DNA of 64,000 nt from Malachius bipustulatus (lineage: Eukaryota > Arthropoda > Insecta > Coleoptera > Melyridae): positions 10,106,001 through 10,170,000 of the forward strand of contig OU342635.1 of assembly GCA_910589415.1 (NCBI GenBank). Direction: 5' to 3'. Positions 1 to 11,505 of the stretch are shown here, piece after piece; position 1 is the first letter of the stretch, and every line of letters begins with the position of its first letter. Under the pieces are notes generated by a model. It was not told where the DNA came from and did not search any database. It worked only from the letters and a program-made list of their open reading frames with translations. The translations under genes were made by a program, and so were the position numbers.

Positions 1-99
1 TTAACGTTGTCCAACAAATTTTTAAATTGAGTAGACACAGTTGGCAACCAATCAACCATCGATCACTCTGACCAACTGTAACTCCAGTAGTCAGTTTTA

Positions 100-905
100 A
101 GTTAAGTATCTACGTAAAATTAAATTCCTAAATAAAATTGTCACTCGCCTAAATAAAATTATGACTTGTCTAAAGAGAATTATTGTGACTAGTGTAAATA
201 GAATAGTGTCTAGTCTAAATAGAACTGCGACTCTAGTCTCTAAGCCTGAAGCGACATTGTGACTGACCTAAATAAAATTTAGACTAGCCTAAATAAAATT
301 GTAAATATCTAAGAGTGACTAGTTTATACTAGACACTTGATAAAATAAGTGACTAGTCTAAATAGAATAGTGACTAGTCAAAATAGAAAGTGACTAGTCA
401 AAATAGAATTGCGACTCGAGTCTCTAAGCCGAAGCGACACTGTGACTGTCTTAAATAAAATTATGGCTGACTTAAATAAAATGGTGACTTTTCAAAAGAG
501 TGACTAGTCTAAATAGAATAGTGACCAATCAAAATAGAAAATTACTAGTTAAAATAGAATTGTGACTATAGTCTCTAAGCCTAAGCGAATTGTGACTAGC
601 CTAGATAAAATTATGACAAGCTTAAATAAAATTTAGACTTAATTGTCTAACGGTGACTAATCTAACGAGTGACTAGTCTTAAAAGAATAGTGATTGGTCA
701 AAATAGAAAGTGACTAGTCAAAATAGAACTGCAACTCTAGTCTCTAAGCCTAAGCGACATTGTGACTAGCCTAAATAAAATTATGACTAACCTAAATAAA
801 ATTGTGACTTGTCTAAAGAGTGACTAGTCTAAAGAGTGACTAGTCTAAATAGAATAATGACTAGTCTAATAATTAGAATTAAGACTGATATAGAATTGTG
901 GCTAG
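100..905. repeat. degenerate AT-rich minisatellite array
   Basis: Dozens of diverged copies of a short core such as GTGACTAGTCTAAATAGAAT or GCCTAAATAAAATTGTGACT run head to tail. A longer landmark (CTCTAGTCTCTAAGCCTGAA and variants, followed by GCGACATTGTGACT) recurs near 230, 413, 560 and 735. This gives a higher-order period of roughly 150-185 bp built from about 20-bp subunits. No coding potential is seen. It probably lies in a Ret intron, because the first visible Ret exon begins at 1477 with an acceptor site. Confidence 0.85.
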
Positions 906-1476
906 TCAGTCAAATCAGCCGTGACTAATTTAGCTCAATTATTAAGGCTGATATTTTTTAAGATTTAGTACCTACTTCAAATCTATTCAAACCTATTCAA
1001 ATAGTTAGTTTCAAATTTGAACTAATCAGATTCAGTTTCATTTAGTCAGTTACATGGAATCTGTTAAATTCAATCATTTTATTGTATTGTAATGGAGCTC
1101 TGTTACTTGTAACAGTTTTACTCAGGAAGATGCATTGTTTATATTGTCTGTATTCAGTATTATTTTATCACCAGCCCCGGATCTTCCTTTTAATGGGCAT
1201 TTGTATTATCAGCTATTATCATTTCTTACTCTTAATGAGAGCAGTTTAATCTTGATTGGTTGATTCGCAGTTGGAAACGTATAAAAGGAACAATCCCAAA
1301 TCTACAGGGGCATGAAAGTTGCACCAGCAAGGCTTTATCACCTGAAACTCCCATTAAAACGATTCTAATCCCTTTTAGGAGGCTAATAAATTTAAGCACG
1401 GTGCCGTTTGCTTAAACGGCTTGAATTAAATTTGCTCGTTCGTTTCGTGGCGGTTAAAAAAGTTCATACATTCCAG
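906..1476. other. non-coding stretch, probably Ret intron
   Basis: AT-rich unique-looking sequence between the minisatellite and the first recognisable Ret exon. No signal peptide, start exon or RNA gene is recognised. The sequence TTCCAG at 1471-1476 is the acceptor for the Ret exon at 1477. Confidence 0.5.
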
Positions 1477-1747
1477 GGGACCCGTTTCGAGCACCGGAGA
1501 TTTTTGTTCATCGACGACGATTCCTCGAAAGTGAACAATTTCAGATATGAAATACTGGGAGACAATCTACACGTACTGGAACCAGACTGTGAAGTTTGGC
1601 CGCCCAGAAAACCACCTAAAACTATCATCCATTGCGGTATGTGTTTGTCTTAATATTTTATTAAATCATTAATTTATATGCAGCTGAAGAACTTATTACG
1701 CAAGGCCAAAATTTCAGGAGCGTCTAAATCTTACACCGCATTCAGGT

Positions 1748-1804
<57 letters not shown>

Positions 1805-1847
1805 AAAATATTAATGATATTAAAATTTTCGAAGAAAACAATGAGAC

Positions 1848-1920
<73 letters not shown>

Positions 1921-4900
1921 CCTGACCTGACCAATGACCCGACTTATAAGGTTCTAGTACATTTGGAGGAATGGGATAAAATTTTGAAGTGGAGCGATTA
2001 TGCGCCCGACGAAAAAGACGTCGTCACGTCAGAAACTGCTGAGACTCTATTTTAATTTTTTTTTTAACGGGTACTGCCTGTCTTTCTGACGCTCTCTAAA
2101 GGTAGCGAAACCTCACTTTGTAGTCGTTATCAAAGACAACGCTGTTTTTGGGTTTTTTAAGGCGTTTTACCCTTGACGACAGTCATGAAGTTAATTTCAT
2201 GAGTGTTTGAAATATTTTAAATTACTGTGTATCGAGAAAAAGGGACAAGAGGTTTGAAACCGGGAAACCGTGCTTAGAAATCCGGGCTGTAACCAATTCT
2301 CGTGTTCCCCAATTGCTTTTTTCATTGGATATAATGAAATAATTAAATTTTTATTTTAAAGCAGATTTGAATAAAAAATGCTTTGTAAACCTCGGCCTTG
2401 AAATTCGCTAGAGTCTCCAAGATCTCTTTTTTTGGTCCTACAACGGCCTTGGCGATAATATTTTCCTCAGTACTTACTTTAAAGAATGGATTCTGGAACA
2501 ATTTTAATTAATAATTATTGTTATAAACAATAATTACACTCAGATGGTTGTCAAGTCTCAGTCGATCACGTGACTTCATGCGCTATCGACAGTCTTTTGT
2601 GTCGGTCGCATACTGCGCAGTCTCCACTCTGATATTTTGGCCTCTGCGTAGTAAGCTTTTTAGCCACAGACTTTTGAATATTATATAATTTATTCAAATT
2701 ATTTGTTCAATAATAATTATTGATCGTATTGTTTTTAGCTTTAAAGATAATAAGAACGCAAGATAACGTAAGTAACAGGACTTACGGCGTCATTTTACAA
2801 ATAAGTGATCCGTCCTATATTTACGGCAACGGCACGGTAAGTACATTATAATTAACTTGTTGATTGTCACTTTGCCTCTCGTAACTCCCCGCGCTTTATT
2901 TTCAATCAAAGATACGGAAAAATGTTCGCAAACTGATTTACCGCACCTGCCACCCACACAATCGAACTTGAACCATTAATTTTAGCCGCAAAAAGGATTC
3001 CATTCAACGGTATCGCTATTTCCATAAAGCAAACACGATAAGGTCCTGCCAAATTGGTTGGAATCACGAGGCGGAACTACCCAAACGTCGATTTATTTTG
3101 CTACTTTTGTCTCTTGAAATTCTTGGGCAGTTCTGCGACGCAGTTCGTGGAATGTAGGGAATCTGAAAGGATTTATTGACAAAAAATTTGATATACTCAT
3201 TACCTATTACGCTGAAATCGATAATTTCATTTCAGTTGGACAAATATCCACAAATAATGAAACATCGCTTCGTAAATGATAATTAATTTGGCTCAAATCT
3301 GGGTTATTCAGCATTAGGGTTTCAGTTTCAGCAATAGTTTCAGTTTACTAATTATGTCTTTCTAAATAATTGTAAACTGAAACTGTCGCAAATTACGTGA
3401 TTGTGACAAATGTATAAAGCTTCATCCTACGCGATTAATCGTGGAATCTTAATCCAGAGCTTTAGTCTGCTTGCCTTTATTTAATCTTGAATTATTTATT
3501 CCCGCAACATGCTTTAAAATTTTTTTTTTCTTTTCTAGATCGAATTTCCAGTATTCTTCCACTTTGATAGCTCCTTAAGACCTATGGCACTTAGAGAATC
3601 AACCATGAACAGAACCAACAACCTTTATCTTGAAAGAGAAGTGAAAATATTCAGGTTTGTATTTATTTATTTATTTTTATTAACATTTGCTGCAGGAATG
3701 ACTGTACGACTGATTGTTAATTTTTATTAACACACTAAATAATCCGGCTTCTTTCTGACAAAGATCATCCTGAATCTTCCCACTTCTGTAACAATATTAA
3801 CATGATTTAGGTAGTAATAATTAATAATTGTCACAGGAGTGCAGCACCATGGGCAAGACTGACCCAACCGCATCAATCCCGACTCGATCCGACTGTAACC
3901 CACTTCGCCCTCAAACCATTCGGACCTCGCCCAGATTCTCCAGTCTTCAACGTAACATTTGAAGAGGGTATAGTTTATGTACATAACACCACAACTTTAA
4001 ATGAAGCACCTGAATATTTGTAGTAAGTATGCTCTACTATATTGCCGCATCGACCATCCAGCTATTAAACAACCGTTTCAGCCTTAACGTTACGTGGTTT
4101 CGCTTGGGCATAGTCGAATATGACCTAATTGCAGTAAAAGTCATAGACGAAGCCAATCCGACCTGCAAGAAGATCAAATCCTGGGACATGTACTGTGCAA
4201 GCTATGAGACTCCTGAAGATTGCCTCAAACCGAAATCTTGCGCTATTGCTACCAGCGGATCGCTTAATGTTCTTATGAGGTCAGTAAATTTAAGCTATAG
4301 TGGTACTGATAAATAGTAAAACTTGTTGCTTAATGCCTTATTGATTAATTTCAGGCAGGATAGATCCAGGTGTATGTGGCGTGGAGAATACGCGCCGAAG
4401 GGATCGAAACTGGTCAACAGTTACGCCACGTGTACCCCTGACAACTTGACTTGTCCTGATGGTTATTGTGATGCTTTAGAAAGACTTGACGCTTTGATTT
4501 GCCCTCAAGATTGTACCAGTAAGTTTTATTAAGCTATTGGGTAAGATTCGATGATAAGATATTCGTTCTAGATTTGATGCATCATCCAATTGTCAAAAAT
4601 CCTGTCACTGGAAGAGGTATTTCTAGAGGTTTTGGTGTGTGCGCTTGCTCTCCTGACGCGACTTGCTACTGCAAGAAATACAAGAACAAGATACCTAAGA
4701 AGAAGTCTATTCCGACTCCTAATAACGTTACTGTAGATCTCAATACAACTTTTGTCAGTCATCAAGTAAAAAATGCGACGACAGTTTCAGCGTTGTTTGG
4801 TGTACACGATTGCGGTATAGGCTGCACCATTGGAATTATATCAGGAACTTTATTCCTGGTAGGCGCTGGGGCTTTGGCAGTGTTTTGTCGACGTTTGAAT

Positions 4901-7900
4901 CTCTCCAAAAAAGCGCTCAGATATCAGGGAGATGGAATTGAAGTAGCGAGAGCCGAGTATCACGCTCAGTCATCGCCGCCTCATTTAAATGGCGGTCCTC
5001 CTCTCACTTTCTCTGTTAGTTTGAGCGAGAATGAAGCTGCTATTAAGAATGTACTCAACAGATATGATGTAAGTAAATTATTATTGAAAGTAGACATAAT
5101 AATAATTAAAGTAATTATCAAGCCGGATCCGAAATGGGAATTCCCAAGACAGCAATTAGTGATCGAGCACGCTCTCGGTGAAGGTGAGTTCGGTAAAGTC
5201 CTCAGAGCCAAGGCCTTCAATCTTCCTGGTCAAGAAGGATATACCACTGTCGCTGTTAAAACTCTCAAGGAAGACGCCAGAGAGCAGGAAGTCAAAGACT
5301 TGCTCTCGGAGTTGGAGCTGTTGAAACAGGTGTCACATCCGCATGTCATAAAATTGCTTGGAGTTTGCACTGATACTTTGGGGCCGCTGTATTTGATCAT
5401 CGAATTTGCACATTTTGGATCTCTCAGGTATGTTTTCTTTTTGGTTTTTAGGTGCTAGTGAAACCGTAATAATTAATTTTGTAGGAATTATCTCAAGCGC
5501 AGTAGAAAATTATGTATCCAGAACGAGTTTTCAAGTTTTTCAAGCAACAACGAACTGGATTATGATGAACCGAAGACAAAGAGTGTCACACCGAAGGAAA
5601 TTTTATCTTTTGCCTGGCAAATTGCTAATGGGATGGCTTACCTCAGTGATATGAAGGTTGGTTCTGGAATTTAAATCTGGCATGGTTGATTAATTTAATA
5701 ATATAAAGGAGGGGGGGTATTTATTAACAAGGGGGCATTATGTAGTTAGTTTGATAAGAAATAAAGGTTATCAGCGGGGTTATTTTTTGATCTATCTAAC
5801 GCGTTTGATTGCCTAGACCTCAAGTTTGTGGAATCAAAATTATATAATCTGGGATTTCGTGGTGTATTTTTGAGCTGGATAGTGAGTTACCTCTCGGATA
5901 GGAAAGTGACTGTAAAAATTGGCAAAAGATATTCTAAGTTACACAATATGAATTGCGGAGTTCCGCAGGGTTCCGTGCTGGGACCATTGATCTTTCTACT
6001 CTTTGTGAATGATTTGCCTGATATTTTTGATAAAAATAAGATAACACTTTTTGCTGATGACACATCATTGGTGGTCTCTGCCGGAACCCATGGTGAACTT
6101 CAGATATTGACTAAGAATCTTGTACAAACTTTTGTTACCTGGTGTGAAAGAAATGGTCTGATTGTCAATCTATCCAAGACTGTATGTGTCTGTTTTCGAA
6201 ATCTCAATTTAACTTACAATCCATCGTTGAGCTTTGCTGTTGGCAATACTCAGATAATTTCGTCCAAGTGTACAAGGTTCCTGGGGGTTTATGTGGACGA
6301 AACTTTGCGTTGGGTTGAGCACATTGACCAGCTTACTAAAAAAATTAATAGTATCTCCTATGCTATGTCTAGGATAAAACAGTCTCTACCACTGACTGCA
6401 CTATTGAATGTTTATTATGGATTGGTGCACAGCATTCTGGTGTACAACGTTGTGTTATGGGGCAACGCTAGTGATGCTCAAAGAGTGTTTGTAGCACAAA
6501 AAAAAGTTATTAGACGGATGTTTGGCATGTATCCTGGAGACTCTTGTAGGCCAGTGTTTATAGGTCATAAGATTATGTCTTTTCCATGTATATTTATATA
6601 CCGTAGCTTGCTGTACGTCAGGGATAATATACATAAGTTCTCTGTTGGTTCGGAATTGCATGACCATGAAACTAGGCATTCACATTTGTTGATCCTGCCT
6701 AGTCATAAGACTACAAAGTTTAGCAACTCTCTCTTGTATATAGCCCCTAAGTTGTATAACCGCCTTCCTCGGCGTTTGAAAGTACTAAGTACTTCCAAAT
6801 TCAAGGTTGGAGTGAGGGGGCTCCTGCTAGAAAAATGTTATTACAGCCTGCAGGAGTATTTTAACGATGGTGACATGTAGTTCCCGCTTTTTGTATTGTT
6901 TTAAATACATGTATACTCGTTCATATGTGATGATTTTGCGTGTAATTTTTTATGTGGTTCTTTTATTTGTTGACATGTCCTATACATTCATATTATGTCT
7001 TAAAGGATGAATAAATATATTATTATTATTATATTATTATCATTTTTAAAGCTTGCTCATCGAGACCTAGCAGCAAGAAACATTCTACTGACAATAGAAA
7101 AAATTTGCAAAATCTCAGACTTCGGTTTAACCAGAGACATCTATGAAGACGATGCTTACTTAAAGAAGACCAAAGGACGAGGTAAGTTCTAGGTCCTGGG
7201 GTCCTGGTGCTCTTTTCATTCAAGAGCTGCGAAATTCCCCTAATAGTGAAGAATTATCTTCTTATCCAAATTTTGATATTCATTTATTAATTGATTCATT
7301 TAGTTGATTGATAATTGATTGATTCATCGATTCTAAATCGATTTTATCAGTTCCAGTAAAATGGATGGCTCCAGAGTCCCTTGCAGACCATGTATACACC
7401 AGCAAGTCAGATGTCTGGAGTTTTGGAATACTGCTCTGGGAACTGGTCACTTTAGGAGCCTCTCCTTATCCAGGAATTGCAGTTCAAAATCTTTACCATC
7501 TCCTGCGACAGGGATACAGAATGGATTGTCCAAATAACTGCTCCTTGAAACTGTAACGAATGAGTCCATTATTGAAAATGAAACCATATTAAAGGGACAT
7601 TTTTCAGGTATAAGGTAATGCGAAGTTGCTGGCATATAAATCCAGAAAAACGACCTACATTCATCAAACTAGCAGAATGTCTCGACAAGTTGCTTGGTGA
7701 CGAGGTCGAATATCTGGATCTCTCAAACGAGCACTTCAACATGAGTTACGTTTGCTCTCCGTTCGATGAGGAATTGCGAAGACAAGGTTAGTATATGGTA
7801 CGAAATTGGGGGTTGGGGAACAAGAACGGCTCCTACTTAACAGCCAGGAAGAAAATTTCTCAATAGCTAGAGACAGAATCTCTTCAAAGTCAACAGCTTT

Positions 7901-8711
7901 AGATAAAACAAATACTGTGTTCGATCGTGGTGCTTTTTATAAAGAGTTGGTGGCGTTTTCGTTTAATATTTGCCCTCCAATTTCGAATCAAGCGACGCAG
8001 AACGCCTTCCCCTGCATGCTGCTTTTAAGGCGTATACATAAGAATTACTTGGAATTTTCTACCACTACCTCAGGGTCATGTAGGCATAAAAAACGATTTC
8101 TTGTAAAGCGTGTGTCAGTCAATGAAATGGTGCGAACAAGATTAAAATGAATATAATTTCTAGTGTTATTAAATAAATATAGAAACTATGTTATCATTCA
8201 AAGTAAATATTAGTGTTAAATAAGTGTAAATAAATAAATAAACAGACTAGTTTATAGTGTGTAAATAAACTATTTTTCCATAATAAATAATTAATCGAGT
8301 CTGATTTACTCTACAAGGCGAACCTTTCAACAAAAAATCCATTTCAGTGTTTTACAATTTTTCATGTCTCATCTCCACAATCAAAAAGGAGACTAAGAGT
8401 TAATTTTTTCAGGTACCATGCCAAGAAAATACAGCAATAAGTCATCAGGCGGCTCCAATGTGAACTATCTCTCTCGTTCGCGTTCCTATGAGAAGTGCTC
8501 GACAGTGGATAAGTTGGCACCGCCGCGCGCTGAAGCCGATGGACCATCGCCTGCGAGTTCTTGCGAGGTTGAGTCTCTCAGAAGAGACAGTACTTTTCAA
8601 GGATACGAGACACCCGTGAGAAGACCCCCAGCCGCTACCACTCCGCCGAACGAATGTCCTCAATATTATGCTGATATGACTCTTGGTGGAAGCTCTACAA
8701 CGACGTCTTGA
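1477..8711 (+). CDS. Ret: Ret receptor tyrosine kinase (5' end missing)
   Basis: Transmembrane receptor tyrosine kinase of the RET family, which in animals transduces GDNF-type signals. Phase-compatible exons: 1477-1636, 2739-2836, 3539-3654, 3837-4022, 4082-4279, 4355-4518, 4572-5068, 5123-5427, 5485-5656, 7052-7181, 7351-7552, 7608-7786, 8413-8711 (TGA). The order is cadherin-like region, then a cysteine-rich domain ([17 protein letters not shown], as in vertebrate RET), one membrane helix near 4820-4890, and a kinase. Kinase motifs: [52 protein letters not shown]. The tail holds tyrosines in [15 protein letters not shown] and QYYADM. Exon 1477-1636 ends in phase 1 and joins directly to 2739, skipping the CT/GA microsatellites. 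The introns 4023-4081 (59 nt) and 5069-5122 (54 nt) are very short. The 54-nt one has no in-frame stop, so it could be retained. Signal peptide and first cadherin-like domains are not visible and should lie left of the window. Identity is secure; the extracellular borders are less so. Confidence 0.96.
1752..1914. repeat. (CT)24 and (GA)~31 complementary microsatellite pair
   Basis: A pure CT run at 1752-1799 is followed after about 52 nt by a GA run at about 1852-1914. The runs are complementary, so the pair can form a long hairpin. It sits in the Ret intron 1637-2738. The open frame across it (1678-2055) is low complexity and does not fit the Ret splice phase. Confidence 0.9.
5776..7041 (+). 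mobile_element. 5'-truncated non-LTR retrotransposon (LINE) in Ret intron
   Basis: From about 5776 an open frame on the + strand encodes the C-terminal half of a LINE reverse transcriptase. Motifs in order: [12 protein letters not shown] (fingers/palm), [20 protein letters not shown], and the catalytic [10 protein letters not shown] thumb/C-terminal region of about 260 residues follows, to the stop at 6880. Endonuclease and ORF1 are absent, and an in-frame stop lies just upstream of the first RT motif, so it is 5'-truncated. A 3' UTR ends in an ATTATT-type tail around 7017-7040, right before the Ret acceptor at 7050-7051. The clade (Jockey, CR1, R1 or similar) cannot be settled by eye. It lies in sense orientation inside intron 5657-7051, between the exon ending in MAYLSDMK and the HRDLAARN exon. 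Confidence 0.9.
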
Positions 8712-11505
8712 AATTTCTAGTAAATTATATTTTTATTCGTTATTAAATGTAGCTATGTGCCTATAGTCCGGGTGTAGAAGGTCTTTTTTCCCTCGAACTC
8801 AAAAATAACCTCTTCGAAAGACCCGAATAGTACCTACCAGTATGGTATTATTTGTTTTATTGTATTTCCTAAAATCGTGTTTTTTCTCTTTGCAAGTGCG
8901 ACCAAGAGACCCAAAAATTAGGATATATGGCCCAAAAATGGGAAAATATTTAGGGCAAAAGAATGGGTTTTTGTGGAATATCTAGTTTTGTTAGAAAAGT
9001 AGACCGTAATAAGGAAGGAAAATCGTTAGGGTGTTCCCTACATACTGGCCAAATATTAAATCTAAAAGAAAGTTTAATGACCAAAATCGTTTTTTGGGAG
9101 GGGGGGGGGGCTTAAGGGTTGATGTTTCAAATTAGTATGGGTATCAAGGAATTTGTTTTGGAAATTGCTAATGAAATTATGGAGATATTAGGATAAATTA
9201 AGATGCAATAAGGTATGGCTTGTCCACTGAGTGTTGTCCGGTGAGATGCCACACTGATCCTGACTATAAACGATTTGATTTTTTATGTTTTTATTCGTAC
9301 TAATTACTAATTATTATAATTGTACGAATCGAATCAATTATTGTATTAGAATAATTATATTAATCATAAATAAATATTATAATTATTATATAAATCAATT
9401 ATTGTAATTGTACGAATTAAAACGTATAAAATCAAATCGTTTATAGTCAGGATCAGTGTGGCATCTCACCGGACAACACTCACTGGACAAGCCATACCTA
9501 TACTTTTTTGATCATATTTTTAACCCTGTCAGAAATCAAAAAAAAAATGGCAAATTTCAAGTTGAAGGGATGATCAAATAAACATAGAAACAAATTTTCA
9601 CGCTATTTCAATGTAGAATAATTTACCTGTGAGGTGAAAATGAAGAAAACTGCTTATTTTAGGGAGGCAGTTTTTTCAGAAGTGGGGTTGGAATTGGACA
9701 ATTTTTTTATTCTCAATTTTGGCCCATATTTCCCATATGAGAAGAACAAAAGCCGGATTCTCGGAAACAGTGCAGAAAATGCATTTTAGTCTTTCGCCGG
9801 TGGTGTTTTTGTCTCAATCATTCCACATCCGGACTACTATTATAATATAATACATAATTGGAATCCTTAATTAAGATTGAGAAAAGGTTATAAATTTGTA
9901 TATAGTAGGATTAACTTTAAAAAGTCAGATGTGACGTCACACTAACCGTCCGAATTAATATTTTTAATTTCACCAGAAAATGTCAAACAGTTAATTGTAA
10001 AGTTGTGAACGAGCGTAAATTATTGAAGGAATCATTCAAACAATGAATTAAAGCGCTTACGTCAGTTTGAGAGCCACTGACAACTGCATAAAATTTATTC
10101 ACGTAATGACACTCTATCCTCTGTGTTGTGCATTTAATTCTCATTCAAAACCAATGTTGACGTATACTTATTTATGCGGGATGGAGTGTTTAGACAAACT
10201 GGACGGTTACTATAAAAACCACGTATATGAAACAAAAAAATCGAACTATCAGAAGGATGTGTATTCTTAATCGATACGTATGACTTTTTAGACTTTATTG
10301 GACTATAACACGCTTTTCTCTAATAAAATATTGAAGGCCAGTACTTGAAATATTTTATTATTATTCGAGGTTTTATAAATCTCTACCGGAAACTAACACC
10401 CTCTCTGGTTGCTTAATGAAAGAAAAAAAAAATTGTTTTAAAGAACAGCTTAGATGAAGTAAAAATAAATTCGGCTAAAGTTTAGATACTTTAGAGTGAA
10501 GAGCTGGTTAGCAATGCAATACTACCATCTACTAGATGACATTGAGCAATGTAGGTCACTTGAAATCAGTGAAAACAAGTGTTTAAGACTGAATATTTCA
10601 TGGAAATGACACGTTTGATATAGTAAACTGAGGAGCCTTAATAAAGGAGAAACAATGCTGTCTTTGTCTTCAGACTTATGTGATTAATTGATTGGCTAGT
10701 ACTGGTACTCTACAAAGTTAAAGAAAGAGGTATTCATCATATATTAAACCGCTTAACTTTTTTATTGAAATCTCTATATGTAAAATGAATGTAATATAAT
10801 ATTACCTGTCATGTATTTATGAATGAACGATGTATATTTTTAAATTAAGATGCAAATGGTGTACCTAATTATATATTTGTAAAAATTATTAAATTTTCTT
10901 GCTAAACCTTGTTTGCATTTTTAATATGGAACTCCCGTAGGTCAATTAAAAAAATTTACAGGAAACCTTCAGCCAACTTCTGAAATACTGGAGATTTGAC
11001 TTGGTGTTTGAACATATTGAAATGTTCAACTGAGAACAAAAAAAATCAATTTAAGCTGTTCATAAACGAATTATCCCAGAACATTTTCATCCAGCCATAA
11101 AATTAATATTAGTGAATTTTTTATATTCTACCTTCTACCACAAGCAGTTTGGTTTTAATGTTTTTCAGACTCTGATGTTCCAATTTCATCATGTTTCCAA
11201 CTCTCTTTCCCCTGAACTCATGTTAGTTTTTTCTCTTCACTCCTTCCTGTGGATGAGAGCTAAATATCCTTTACTCAGACCCCCCCCCCCCCCCCATCCC
11301 GAGCCTACTTTATTTACATTTCTTTATTATCATATTTTTTACCAACTAAGGCACTTATACAGGGTGTTTACTGTAAGTTTGCCAAAACTTTACAGGCTAA
11401 TTCTCCAGACTAAAATAATGAAAAAAATTTATAGTATAGAGGTGTCCGGAAACACTTTCTAAGAAACATATACCCAAGAAGAACTATGATAATAATTTAA
11501 TAAAA
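8712..11505. other. intergenic region between convergent Ret and TIMMDC1
   Basis: Ret (+) ends at 8711 and TIMMDC1 (-) ends at 11506, so this is a tail-to-tail interval. It holds the MITE at 9211-9499, a poly-G run near 9101-9110, a poly-C run near 11280-11295, and otherwise AT-rich sequence. The small open frames here (for example 10067-10270 and 11112-11462) show no family resemblance or coding bias that I can see. Confidence 0.6.
9211..9499. mobile_element. MITE with ~77-bp terminal inverted repeats (copy 1)
   Basis: The left end AGGTATGGCTTGTCCACTGA is mirrored by the right end with one mismatch over about 77 bp, continuing through CATCTCACCGGACAAC and the ATAAACGATTTGATTTT segment. The interior is an AT-rich imperfect palindrome. 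ATA flanks both ends (9208-9210 and 9500-9502), which fits a short TA-type target duplication. There is no open reading frame. A second copy lies at 44311-44608. This is a non-autonomous DNA transposon of unassigned superfamily. Confidence 0.92.

Noticed and set aside
1678..2055. 125-residue open frame spanning the CT and GA repeats
   Set aside because: Half is dipeptide low complexity from the microsatellites. Its frame does not fit the phase left by exon 1477-1636, while the exon at 2739 fits directly.
7806..8150. 114-residue open frame after the Ret kinase exon
   Set aside because: It lies in intron 7787-8412. Read-through from the kinase exon meets a stop at once (CAA GGT TAG), and the frame shows no known domain.
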